Source: Lentimicrobiaceae bacterium (GTDB lineage: Bacteria; Bacteroidota; Bacteroidia; Bacteroidales; F082). Taken from it: 64,000 nt of DNA. A program made the translations under genes and the position numbers. Within the stretch, counting starts at the first letter, position 1; each line of letters opens with the position of its first letter. This document shows positions 34,712 to 44,724 of the stretch, one piece after another. The DNA is taken from NCBI GenBank assembly GCA_015061365.1, contig SUWS01000005.1:43057-107056 (forward strand), in the 5' to 3' direction. The notes below the pieces were generated by a model. That model was given only the letters and a program-made list of their open reading frames with translations, made no database searches and had not been told where the DNA came from.

Positions 34712-37700
34712 TTACTTATTTCTGTTTTCCAAAGGTATTGCGTAGATATGAGGTGTGGCAAAAGCAAATTCTCCATGGATGGTGTTTTGACCTTTTCCTC
34801 TTTCAAATTGCAGTGACATTGCTTCTTGTTCGAATGTTAAATAATAACCTTTAAGCTTGTTTGAGTCAAGATTCTCAAATCCAATAAGAACGATTTCTTC
34901 ACTTAGCCATGAAGTCATGTCAGGAGCTTTGCTTAATTCTAACTTGTTCCCGTTCTTTACGGATAAATATACACGCGTGTTAGGATAGAATTGCATTAAC
35001 TCGCCGCGTATTGCAAATACAAGCATGCCGTCCTTTCCTTTCATGTGGTTCTTGCCTAAGACATTGTTCCATTTGTCTAATTGTTTAACATCATAATATT
35101 CATCGATTCTGTCTTTTGACGGCAACGATTCCTGATCCCAAAATTTACGGAAATATGAACCGCGTTGGTCTGTAGGGTATTCTCTCCATAACAGTTCTTG
35201 TCCCATTTCATTATTCATTCCCATGAGAAATGATTCTTCAAATTTAGCGTTGGTCTTGAAATAGGTAATGGAGTTTTTCTTTAAGCTTCCAGATGAAGGT
35301 ATGATATAGTCTGTCGATAATTCGCGCAGATAGAAAAACGTCGGGTCCAAGAAATCAGGATATGCCATTACAGGATATTTGCTATTGAGATTCTCGGTAA
35401 TCTGATTGTCTTCGGTATATCCGTATTTTTCAGTTATCTCTTTTATACGCTCAATGCCTATCTTGTTAGGATCTATGGTGTCGATGTTTGAAGATGACAG
35501 ACTGTCGTCAGGATTGAGGTCCGTTTTTAATGTATCCTCGATAAGCTTGTTGGCTTCCGAAATTGAATTCAAAATAGGATTTACGTCTTTGTCAAGTATG
35601 GGTTCGAAAGGAACATTGTCTATGATGCTTTCCGCACTTATAGTAATAAAATCATTGTAGTTTATATTACTTAATCGGACAATGTTAGGTTCCCATACTA
35701 TCCTTTCAAGGAATGCAATTTGGTTTTTAATAGTCTCTAAAGCTGACGACATTTTTTTGCAATCCAGAAACTTTGTGTTGCCGTTTTTATTTATGACATT
35801 GGAGAAGCGTTTCTCGTGTGGATTGAATTTGAATGTGAAATTATTATGCTTGATGCAGATTTGTGATGAAGATTTATCTCTGTATGCATTTACGTTTCCA
35901 TTGGAATTGTCGGTTTTGTCAGTGTCGCTAACCACGATAGTGTTGAGCTTACGAAGAGCATCCGCCAATGTTTTTATTATGTTGTATTTTTCTGTTCTAG
36001 TCAGTTTAAATATATTTTCTAAACCATTGCTATCTTTCGGAACAAACTCTCCGTTATTATTCACGACAATACCAATTCTGCTTTCGGTGGAGTTTATATA
36101 ATTGAGCAGCGTGATGCTAAGATCATAGCTTACAGTACATTTCTTTTTAACGTAATCTAAAGGTACGACATAATAATATCTCTTTACGTTTTTCTTCTCC
36201 TTTTCATAATACTCTAATCTGATAGGTTTGTATGCCGATATTTTTTTGAATTGTTCCATGTCCGGAACTATTATGCCAACGTCGTCACCGACATACAGTT
36301 GGGTCGGTATGGCATCAACTTTACCGTTCAAAGATGTTCTGCTGTCGAACAATGATTTTTTGCTGGATGCGTAGTCTGATAGATATGTAATTGTTTTACT
36401 GCCGCAAACATTGCTGTCGTCATTATGAAGAAAATGAAGAAGATATAAGAAAGAAGAGTTCTTGTCAAAAATAGAGTTTGTAGATACAGTGTGTAATGAG
36501 CCGTTATTAAAGAAATGAAATTTGCTGTCTTCGCTTTTATTTACTTCAAACCCTATGATCTCAAATAAGTTGTAGTCGGGGAATGTTTCGTAGAATTCCA
36601 ATTTGTTAGCTAATTGATTGCGTAATTCCTTTTTGTTTAATATATCCTCCCAAAGACTGACAGAATAAATGTTCTTCAATGAATCGACGGTGATGCCGCA
36701 ATTTACTTTCTGGTTATGGTTTTTTGCCTTAGGCATTTTTTTGGAAACTGTCAATAATCTGTCGGCAGAGACCTGATTGCGATAAATTTTAGCTGCTTGT
36801 AGGCTGCGTTGTGTCACGTCTAACAATAAGGCCTTGTCTTTTCTGTCCACATCAGTCGTAACGACGGGTTCATGCTTCTTGGATGCTTTGTTGTCAACCT
36901 CTTGCATCTGACAGTACTCACGGATGGCTTGGTTTAATTGATTTATTTTCTCTACCTTTCTCCAAGCTCTGTTTATAAATTCTTCTTGATTCTTTTTAAC
37001 TATCGCATTTCCTAAGCCTGCAGCTATACGATTCTTAAGCTCTAAGTTAACTTCTTTTACAACATCAGCCTCGTCGTTGTGAAAATCAGATTGTGTTGTT
37101 AACAGATGACGAGCTCCATAGATAGGTGGGACAATCCAAGGGTCTTCATCCATATTGATTTCGTTGGTCTCATTTTCTCTCAGGACAGGGTTTAGCTCGA
37201 GCAATTCTTTCAGTGCTTTTGTATATTCAGCGTTCTCCTTACGGATGATGCCGTCTTCACAATCAAGTTTAAGAACAGCGGGAACGTCGATGATTTCTTC
37301 TTCGTTATAATGAATGTCTTTTAATCCCGATTGGCTGATGTCAACATCTAAAGAGGCTCTCAGTTGTTTGTACTCTTCTTTATCTGTGAAAAACAAACGG
37401 CCTGCTAAGGTCTTGAAGTCAGCGTTTACCTTAGATGTTTGGAATTTCCACTTTTTATAGCACGGAAATGTGAGTCCGTCTTTAATTTTGGATTGAGCTG
37501 ACAAAGTAGGTTCCCATGCGCATTGACCAAGCAGTACGTCATTTGTATTTTGACCCAAGACTGCCATGCGTCCTGATTTGTAGGCTGGTATTAATATGGC
37601 GACATAAGACGAGTCTGCTTTTAGTTGACTTGTGCATAAGATACGCGATATTCCGCAGTCGGGATTTTCATCTAACAATATGTTTATGTTGTCGGGTGTA

Positions 37701-38224
37701 ACAGGGAGTTTGGAATCGATTTGAACATGAGCAAGTTTAGGCAATAAATCTTTGCTTGGGAATATTTCTTGATAACGCTCTTCGGATGTGATGTTAAGAA
37801 CCGCCAATCTGCTGCCATCATTGGTGGCTTTAAATTCCACTTCATCTTCTTTTACAGCTATCAGCGCAAACCAAGGATGGAAGTCCTTATCGTCTGTTTG
37901 TACTGGTGTATATCTCCAAGGAAGGTCTTCTTCGAAAAATTCGATGAAAGGCATATATTCTTTGAACAGCTTTACCTCGGTGTTTTCGGGAGGTGAAACC
38001 ATATTGATGGCACGGGTGCTGATAGACTTGATATCGGCTGGTCCCATCAATTGGATTGTTTGTCCGTCTATTTCTTGAATGTTACTATTATCTGTTGTTG
38101 TATCATTAAGTTCCAAGCCCAGTTTTACCTTCATGTCGGCACGCCTCTGATTGCTTGTTCCACTTGAATTGATGTTACAAGATATTCCTTTACGTAAATA
38201 CGGGTATATATATATGTTTGCCAT
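34712..38224 (-). CDS. Uncharacterised 1170-residue protein of the giant operon
   Basis: Start ATG 38224 (MANIYIYPYLRKGIS); the earlier in-frame codon at 38230 is TTG. Near the N terminus are GPADIKSISTRAI, LPWRYTPVQ and HPWFALIAVKEDEVEF, and further on IAAGLGNAIVKKNQE followed by a helix with RAWRKVEKINQLNQAI. These match a pattern I recall from uncharacterised proteins encoded next to relatives of the 1750- and 645-residue proteins. A long central part, rich in Lys, Asn and Asp, has no recognisable domain. The C terminus (LSEEIVLIGFENLDSNKLKG) looks beta-rich. It lies 8 bp after the 2119-residue gene. Confidence 0.6.
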   Translation of the reverse strand: MANIYIYPYLRKGISCNINSSGTSNQRRADMKVKLGLELNDTTTDNSNIQEIDGQTIQLMGPADIKSISTRAINMVSPPENTEVKLFKEYMPFIEFFEEDLPWRYTPVQTDDKDFHPWFALIAVKEDEVEFKATNDGSRLAVLNITSEERYQEIFPSKDLLPKLAHVQIDSKLPVTPDNINILLDENPDCGISRILCTSQLKADSSYVAILIPAYKSGRMAVLGQNTNDVLLGQCAWEPTLSAQSKIKDGLTFPCYKKWKFQTSKVNADFKTLAGRLFFTDKEEYKQLRASLDVDISQSGLKDIHYNEEEIIDVPAVLKLDCEDGIIRKENAEYTKALKELLELNPVLRENETNEINMDEDPWIVPPIYGARHLLTTQSDFHNDEADVVKEVNLELKNRIAAGLGNAIVKKNQEEFINRAWRKVEKINQLNQAIREYCQMQEVDNKASKKHEPVVTTDVDRKDKALLLDVTQRSLQAAKIYRNQVSADRLLTVSKKMPKAKNHNQKVNCGITVDSLKNIYSVSLWEDILNKKELRNQLANKLEFYETFPDYNLFEIIGFEVNKSEDSKFHFFNNGSLHTVSTNSIFDKNSSFLYLLHFLHNDDSNVCGSKTITYLSDYASSKKSLFDSRTSLNGKVDAIPTQLYVGDDVGIIVPDMEQFKKISAYKPIRLEYYEKEKKNVKRYYYVVPLDYVKKKCTVSYDLSITLLNYINSTESRIGIVVNNNGEFVPKDSNGLENIFKLTRTEKYNIIKTLADALRKLNTIVVSDTDKTDNSNGNVNAYRDKSSSQICIKHNNFTFKFNPHEKRFSNVINKNGNTKFLDCKKMSSALETIKNQIAFLERIVWEPNIVRLSNINYNDFITISAESIIDNVPFEPILDKDVNPILNSISEANKLIEDTLKTDLNPDDSLSSSNIDTIDPNKIGIERIKEITEKYGYTEDNQITENLNSKYPVMAYPDFLDPTFFYLRELSTDYIIPSSGSLKKNSITYFKTNAKFEESFLMGMNNEMGQELLWREYPTDQRGSYFRKFWDQESLPSKDRIDEYYDVKQLDKWNNVLGKNHMKGKDGMLVFAIRGELMQFYPNTRVYLSVKNGNKLELSKAPDMTSWLSEEIVLIGFENLDSNKLKGYYLTFEQEAMSLQFERGKGQNTIHGEFAFATPHIYAIPLENRNK

Positions 38225-38232
38225 GATCAATT

Positions 38233-41200
38233 TTATTTAATGTTGTCCAACAAGTCAATGTAGCGTTCAAAGGCTATTTTGTTCTTTTTCTGATATGCTG
38301 TCTTTTCACGGTCGTCAGATTTATTTCTAATTGATGTTGCTTGACCTGTCGAGATATTGTCAGTATCAGAGTTTCTGTATGTTCCTATTGTCACTTCAGT
38401 CTCCACATTCAGTATTTGGCAATCGCCTTGCTGACGTTTGCTATCCAATTTGAAACCGCTTTTGTAGTTTACATACGATGGAGATTTCAGTTTTTCTTCA
38501 TGTGACATCAGATAGTAAAGGGCGGGAGCGAAGTCGTTTTCAACGTGATTGTCATCATTGATTTCGATTTTTGTATCGCCAGCTACAACGTATTTAATGC
38601 GTATGCTGTTATAATCTGTTGGTACAGCATTGTTGCACAAATCCATTTTCTTGTCTTCCATCGGCAGTATGCATTGATTGAACGACAGACTACCTACTGG
38701 TGAAATCAGCAATGTTTCTTCATTTTCTGCATTACGGATAATGATATCTCTGTCTTTGTGAGATTGCTGTTCTTGAAGCCAGTTGGCAGTGTTTTGGATT
38801 TCTTTCTCAAACAGAGGAAGTATCTCAATCTGTTTTGTCGGCAGTTGTGGTTTGATATCGCCCCATGAGATGTCGAAGCCAAGGTTAATAGGTATAAGGA
38901 TAAACCAGAATTTAGCGTCACCTGCGGCTTTCCATGGTGATGGTCCGGAAAGATCAAGGCTCAAGTCGATGCTGAGTAGTTTCCAACTTCCGCAGACCAC
39001 TGATACTCCAGCTTCTACAGAGAACATGAACATGAAAGGATCGAATTGGAATAAGGCGTCGAATCCTGCATAGCCTGTAATTCCGAATTTTTCCCAACCT
39101 ATGCATAGATCCATATTGGCTCCTATCTGGAACGAATTGGAAGTGACGGCAAGGTATGCGTCTAAGCCGATTTTCAATATGCTGTAATCAAGTTTCAAGG
39201 CCAAGCGTTTCATGTCGGAGACTAACATGCCTTCTTCTGGTTTGTAGTTAGGATGGAAACCGCCGATAGACAAGAGGAATCCCTTGCATTTGCCGCCCCA
39301 GAATAGTCGGAATGCCATATCGCCTTCCATCTTGATTCCAACTATTTCGGAATCAACGATAGATGCGTCGAACCATATTCCTTCCTCGAAATTTATACCT
39401 CCTGCAAAATAAACATTGATACGTATGATGTCGGTATCCTCGATGCCAACTTTCAATGCGCCCACAATGATTATTTCTATAGGATTAGGCAGCTGCATCA
39501 TTAAACCGAAATTGCATCTTACAACAGGTTCGTAGCAGATCTGCCCGATAAGTCCCATAAAGAACTGACCTTCTTTTGCAGGAAATATACTTTCGCACGC
39601 TTGCTTCATTTCTGCAAGGTGCTTGTTTATGTCATCCACAAAGAATACGCTGTCAAATGTTCCCTGTCTTACGGCATTAGTGATAGCATTGCGATCTAAC
39701 ATACGTTGCAATCCCAAGGCACCTCCGATGGCTGTCAGCGAGAATCCCATTCCTAAAGGGATGCCAGGTGAGAAACTTGCAGAAATCATGGCAACAAGGC
39801 TGAACGAATGACCTTCTACAGTGCCTAAGTCAGCCACTAACAATCCTGATACTCCAAATTTGTTTATCACGTCAAGCTCAAGTGCACCTATCAATTCGCC
39901 TGTGTTTTCGGAATATGTGAGCATGCCGGCTCCTTTTACAGCAACGGTGTCTATGGAAATGCCGATGCCTTCAGGGAACTTAAACTTGAATTCGAAGTCC
40001 CAGTCGCCGATACTGAAGTCTTTCTTTACGATGTTAAGGCTCATTCCGAGACCTAAGTTTTCAAAAGACAAATTGATGGTGTCCAGATTGACTGAGAACG
40101 TTGACCCGATACTCATGTTCAGGGTTCCTAAGTCATTTTTAAGGCTTCCCAAGTCAATTCCGAGATTCTTTAAATGTATAGCTCCCAACTGCAGATCTGA
40201 ACAGTCAATGTCGAGGTGATAGCTATATCCTCCACCAAGTTTAAATCCTCGCAGATAATCATAGAGAACGCTTAGTGAAAACTGAGCTGATATGTCGTCT
40301 TTAAGAACCTTGGCAAAGAAATCGTTTTGGCGTAGCTTTAAAATAAATTCTACATTTTCAAGTTTTGCCATATATCCAACGGAAAAACCATCTACAATCT
40401 TTTCATTATCTTGAAGATTGAGAGCGTCTATGACATCTGATGGGTATTCATGGTTGTATAACAGATATAATGTTTGGGGATAATCTCCTATGCTGATATC
40501 GAGATATTTTGTTGCTAACAGTTTTGCAGGTCCGGCTTTCTCTTTTGTGTCTTCTCCATTGTTACGTCCGAATTTTGCCATGAAAAGACCATCGAGGCTT
40601 TTAGCAGAGCCTAACCCGTGAAATACAGAAGTTATTCCTTTCTCGATATCTTTCTCGGTCATGCAGAATCCAAGACTCTTGTCTGTGACTTCCTTGTCAT
40701 CTTCTATCATATCACCGACGCCTCCTTCAAGTTCAATCCTGAAGAAATGGTTTTCTCCTAAAGAGAATACAACTCTCAGATTGCCTCGTAAATGTATTAT
40801 GAAATACAGAGCAGGAACACTCTCGTCTTCTTCATCTATAACGTCAGGTGTTAAGGTTTCATCTTCCAATGCATCGAATTCTGCTTCAGCTTTTTTACCA
40901 TAAACACCTACAAACATAAAGAGCTGCAATGTTAGATGGTAGTTCATGTTTATGTCGTTGTCAGCAGTGTGATCCTCGCCATCTTTTGGCTTTAGATTGA
41001 GCAGTGTCACATTGCAGAAGAGGTTGTCAATGTCATAACTGTATGTTACGTCGTCGAATAAATCTGTAAAGGCATTATCTGGCATATCAGGTAAATCAGG
41101 CATGAAATCCATGACCTTGTCTTTCACTTCCTCAGGTATTCCTTTGTACAGACTGACAATAAGCTTGATTATTTGTTTTACACTCATGTCGCTTTGAATA

Positions 41201-44200
41201 AAGTCGAGTGTTGCACTGATCAAGCTTTGTGTCATGTTTACATAATAATAAGGTATCTCAATGTTACCTTCTCCGTTAGAGCGTTGGAAGGTGAGTCGTA
41301 GTTGTTGAAATTCTTCCTTTATAAGTTCGTCTTCACTGATGACTTTCAGTATGGCTGGCATTTGATTTAAATTAGTGATACGACCTTCTGGAAGAATATC
41401 TTTTATCTTGTTTCCAAGTTGTTGGCTTTTATCTATGACTTTTTTTACATCTGCGATAAATTGTTTTATGGCGTTACGCAAGTCTTTAAGCCCTGGCAAT
41501 TTATCAAAGATGGTCTCAATGGTGTCTTCGGCAGTGTCCTTTACTACGGTGATGGCTTCAACAAGTTCGCGCAATACTCTTTTAACAATAGCTTTGATAC
41601 AATGCAGAATTTGACTTTTTATATGGTTTATTAGAGGCATTATGACTTGTGTCTTGATGCTTCTCCATATATTTGAAGCAAGTTCTTCTATGCCGTCAAC
41701 GAAAGCTGTAGCCAAGTTTTTGAGTAAATCTTTGGCGCCTTCTTTGATTTTTTGAATCAAATCGGAAGGCAGTTCCTTTATCCTTTGGAACACCTCTTCC
41801 ATTTTATTCAGCAGCGACTTAACATTTTCTATCACCTCCTTGATATCCTGCATTATCTTTTGAGCTTTGTCGCTCATGTGTCCGCCAACCTTCTCTACTT
41901 GATCGATGAAATTGTCGAAACTCTTACGGAAAGTTCCAACCATTGTTTCGAATTTATCGTTCAGTTTGTCTTTTAAGTTTTGATATTCACGTAACAAACG
42001 AGCGGTGAGGTTGGAGAAGATGTTTTGTAAACACTCTTTGAAACTTTTATAGAAGTATTCTGGATTCGGCAATACCACATCGTCAATCGCTGTTTGTACA
42101 ATAGTGATGTAGTCGTTAATGTCTAACTCGTTTTTAAGTTGTTCTTTTACGGCATTTGAATCGTTGAACAGCTTCATGGCACCTTCCTTGGATATAAGTC
42201 CGGTGATGTTGCCTAAGTCATTGTGGAATTCGTCTTTAAGTTGAGAGATGAGATTGTCGAGACGTGATTTCCAAACGTCAATGTCGGTGATTGTTTTCAC
42301 GCTCTTTACCACACCATAAGCCCATAATTGCAATGGCTGTATGGCTTCTTCATGGACAATGCCAAGTATATCTGGAAAACAGTCGCCAAAAAAATCATCG
42401 AATGATGGTAATGCATTGGATAATGATATATTTGGTATTTCCTTCTGCAATTTAGAAATGTTTATGTTGAGTCGTTTTATGGAATCAACCAATTCGTTTT
42501 TCTCGTTCGATAACTCTACAAAAGGACTCAGGTCTATGTCGATATTAGACTTGCGGAATGCATCAGATACTGCGTCTGTCAGAGGTTCTGCCAATGAATT
42601 CTTGATGGACTTTGTCAGATTAAACGACGGCATCTTGCCAATGGTATTACGTACTTCTTCCGCAATGCTGCTTATGATTTCGTTTGCTTCATCACCGACA
42701 TTATCTATTGCATCTTCAATATGATTGTCAACTTCGTTGAGTCCGTTCTTGATAGCCTTTGTTAGTTCTTCCGCTTTGTTGTCGATATCACGCAAAACGT
42801 CTTCTACGTTTTCTTTGATAGCCGAACCTGCATCTACGATGTCTTCTGCAATAGACTTGATTTCACTGCCAAGTTCGTCACCAATCTCCTTAAGCTGATC
42901 TTGAACTACGGTTGCGACTTCTTTTACAGCATCTTTGACATCATCCAATACATCTCCAATTTTCTCTTTAAGAGCTGAAGCCATATCCTTAAGCATATCA
43001 ATAACCTTACGTATCGTGGTGATAATCGGTTGGAACTTCTCCCAGATCTCGTTTGCCGATTCCTTGGCTTTTTCTTTCAGCTCATTCACCAACTTGATGA
43101 CTCTCTGTTGAAGCTTTTTCAAGAGGTCTTCTAAAAGTCTTTTTAAAGAACTGAAGTCAGGAATGTCGGGATTGATGTTATGTAGTATGTCCATTATCCT
43201 GCGCATCAGGTCTTCGGCATCGGCCATGCTGTCAATAGGGTAGAGGCGTTTGAAATGTTTTATTGGCGAAGTGAATAAATTTTCTATTTCTTGCCAGTTA
43301 AAGACTTTCAGTTTGATAGGGTAACTGAAATTTTTGATGCTGTCAAGTCTGTCCTGCAGTGTCGTTGATATTTCATCTACTACTCCTGTCACTTCTAATC
43401 CAACACTCTCGAATCCTGACGCGATGGTCTCTAATGCATTGTTACCTTTTTGGAAGAACAGGTCCAAGGTTTGTATCTGAATGCCTGTCGTTGAAATGGC
43501 TGCAACACCCATGCCGGTGATTTGTTGTGTCATGTTTAGCTGGCTTTGCGCAGATTCAATGACTTCAGCCGTTCCATCTGTTATTGTTTCAACGCCATCG
43601 TTTATTTTGTCGCCTACGTCTTGGATAACATCTTGTACGTTTCCTATGATTTCCTTTATCTTGGAAGGAAGTTGAAGTGTTATCTCTTTTTCTTTCAATA
43701 CTCCTAAAAAATCTAATATGGAGTAGGTGATGGATAAGGATTTCGACAGTTTCTTGTAACTATCGTTATATTCGACTATAAGCTTGTCTGAAGAGTTGTC
43801 GATAGCATTAGCTACAGTGGTCTTTAATTCGCCGTCAACCTTGTCATATAGTCTGCGGGCATCGTTCAATGTCTCTTGGAGTACATCCTCAATTTCTTTG
43901 ATGTCGATATTGTCCAATGCGCTGTTTACTTCATTGGTGATGGCTTCAGTTATATCATCAATATTATCTTTCAGGGCTGTGATGTGATTTTCAATGCTCA
44001 TCTTAACATAATCAATCTCATCTTTGAAGACCTCCTTCGCATTCTTTAGCAAGGTCATAATGATGTGATCTAATATTTGACGAGCAAATTGTTTGTTCAG
44101 GAATTGCTCTTCTATGCTTGTTCCTATAGTATTGCCTGCAGATTCCAGCTCTTTGGATATTTCCTCCCATTCTGCATTGCTGGCTGTTTTTACTAAATCT

Positions 44201-44592
44201 ACTATAGAAATGATACGAGGTACAACTTTATCAAGCATAGCTGCAGTCTCATCTCCATCTAGCATGCGGTCTTTCTCAAAGTCTTCTATTGTTTGAATGA
44301 GGTCATTGCTCAAACCTTCAGCTTCAGCTATGAGAGTAGTGACGATATTTTTCAATTCACCTATGTTTTCATAATGGCTAATATCATAACCAACTCGAGC
44401 AAATACAGCTTCAACAATATCACACATTCCATCTACATACTCTGTCAAAGGCTTATCGTCAGTTTCCTGATTAAGATTAGCCACAGCTTCACGAACTTGA
44501 ATAAATTCCTGTTTCAAATCATGAATCAATGCCTCTTTAACCTTGCTCAACAAAAGAATAATTTTATTTACCACGGTAGATTTTTTTCCCAT
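38233..44592 (-). CDS. Giant coiled-coil and DUF6603-type protein, first gene of the operon
   Basis: 2119 residues, no signal peptide. Residues 1 to about 1150 are long amphipathic helices with apolipoprotein- or LEA-like repeats, for example DDVKDAVKEVATVVQDQL and NKAEELTKAIKNGLNEVDNH, predicting coiled coils or a lipid- or filament-binding rod. Residues about 1170-2010 are beta-rich; GALGLQRMLDRNAITNAVR (near 1630) and IGGFHPNYKPEEGM mark the DUF6603 region, whose repeats look like a beta-solenoid or shell domain. The last 110 residues are polar. DUF6603 has no known function. Single promoter at 44615-44646. An architectural protein on this scale suggests a large assembly (inference). Confidence 0.7.
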   Translation of the reverse strand: MGKKSTVVNKIILLLSKVKEALIHDLKQEFIQVREAVANLNQETDDKPLTEYVDGMCDIVEAVFARVGYDISHYENIGELKNIVTTLIAEAEGLSNDLIQTIEDFEKDRMLDGDETAAMLDKVVPRIISIVDLVKTASNAEWEEISKELESAGNTIGTSIEEQFLNKQFARQILDHIIMTLLKNAKEVFKDEIDYVKMSIENHITALKDNIDDITEAITNEVNSALDNIDIKEIEDVLQETLNDARRLYDKVDGELKTTVANAIDNSSDKLIVEYNDSYKKLSKSLSITYSILDFLGVLKEKEITLQLPSKIKEIIGNVQDVIQDVGDKINDGVETITDGTAEVIESAQSQLNMTQQITGMGVAAISTTGIQIQTLDLFFQKGNNALETIASGFESVGLEVTGVVDEISTTLQDRLDSIKNFSYPIKLKVFNWQEIENLFTSPIKHFKRLYPIDSMADAEDLMRRIMDILHNINPDIPDFSSLKRLLEDLLKKLQQRVIKLVNELKEKAKESANEIWEKFQPIITTIRKVIDMLKDMASALKEKIGDVLDDVKDAVKEVATVVQDQLKEIGDELGSEIKSIAEDIVDAGSAIKENVEDVLRDIDNKAEELTKAIKNGLNEVDNHIEDAIDNVGDEANEIISSIAEEVRNTIGKMPSFNLTKSIKNSLAEPLTDAVSDAFRKSNIDIDLSPFVELSNEKNELVDSIKRLNINISKLQKEIPNISLSNALPSFDDFFGDCFPDILGIVHEEAIQPLQLWAYGVVKSVKTITDIDVWKSRLDNLISQLKDEFHNDLGNITGLISKEGAMKLFNDSNAVKEQLKNELDINDYITIVQTAIDDVVLPNPEYFYKSFKECLQNIFSNLTARLLREYQNLKDKLNDKFETMVGTFRKSFDNFIDQVEKVGGHMSDKAQKIMQDIKEVIENVKSLLNKMEEVFQRIKELPSDLIQKIKEGAKDLLKNLATAFVDGIEELASNIWRSIKTQVIMPLINHIKSQILHCIKAIVKRVLRELVEAITVVKDTAEDTIETIFDKLPGLKDLRNAIKQFIADVKKVIDKSQQLGNKIKDILPEGRITNLNQMPAILKVISEDELIKEEFQQLRLTFQRSNGEGNIEIPYYYVNMTQSLISATLDFIQSDMSVKQIIKLIVSLYKGIPEEVKDKVMDFMPDLPDMPDNAFTDLFDDVTYSYDIDNLFCNVTLLNLKPKDGEDHTADNDINMNYHLTLQLFMFVGVYGKKAEAEFDALEDETLTPDVIDEEDESVPALYFIIHLRGNLRVVFSLGENHFFRIELEGGVGDMIEDDKEVTDKSLGFCMTEKDIEKGITSVFHGLGSAKSLDGLFMAKFGRNNGEDTKEKAGPAKLLATKYLDISIGDYPQTLYLLYNHEYPSDVIDALNLQDNEKIVDGFSVGYMAKLENVEFILKLRQNDFFAKVLKDDISAQFSLSVLYDYLRGFKLGGGYSYHLDIDCSDLQLGAIHLKNLGIDLGSLKNDLGTLNMSIGSTFSVNLDTINLSFENLGLGMSLNIVKKDFSIGDWDFEFKFKFPEGIGISIDTVAVKGAGMLTYSENTGELIGALELDVINKFGVSGLLVADLGTVEGHSFSLVAMISASFSPGIPLGMGFSLTAIGGALGLQRMLDRNAITNAVRQGTFDSVFFVDDINKHLAEMKQACESIFPAKEGQFFMGLIGQICYEPVVRCNFGLMMQLPNPIEIIIVGALKVGIEDTDIIRINVYFAGGINFEEGIWFDASIVDSEIVGIKMEGDMAFRLFWGGKCKGFLLSIGGFHPNYKPEEGMLVSDMKRLALKLDYSILKIGLDAYLAVTSNSFQIGANMDLCIGWEKFGITGYAGFDALFQFDPFMFMFSVEAGVSVVCGSWKLLSIDLSLDLSGPSPWKAAGDAKFWFILIPINLGFDISWGDIKPQLPTKQIEILPLFEKEIQNTANWLQEQQSHKDRDIIIRNAENEETLLISPVGSLSFNQCILPMEDKKMDLCNNAVPTDYNSIRIKYVVAGDTKIEINDDNHVENDFAPALYYLMSHEEKLKSPSYVNYKSGFKLDSKRQQGDCQILNVETEVTIGTYRNSDTDNISTGQATSIRNKSDDREKTAYQKKNKIAFERYIDLLDNIK

Positions 44593-44614
44593 CAGTCATT
44601 CAATAATGTTTCTA

Positions 44615-44646
44615 CAAAGATATTGAGAATATGGAAAAAATACAAG
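44615..44646 (-). promoter_or_regulatory. Promoter of the four-gene giant operon
   Basis: TATCTTTG at 44615-44622 (minus) with CTTG (TTG -33 element) 20 bp upstream at 44643-44646, a full consensus match. The leader to ATG 44592 is about 16 nt. No other promoter of this quality lies inside the operon. Confidence 0.75.
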
Positions 44647-44724
44647 ACCACTGACGTTATTTAAAGAAAAATAAGTAAAATTACTTATATGATTTGAGAT
44701 CTTTCAGATGTCCACAAGTGTAAT

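Noticed and set aside
34690..34806. Upstream start of the 1750-residue gene at 34806
   Set aside because: It would overlap the preceding gene by 95 bp and encode 39 residues matching nothing; ATG 34689 leaves a normal 22-bp spacer.
27478..44592. The giant operon as a contractile injection or type VI system
   Set aside because: No sheath, tube, baseplate, spike or AAA+ gene is present; none of the four proteins has such a signature.
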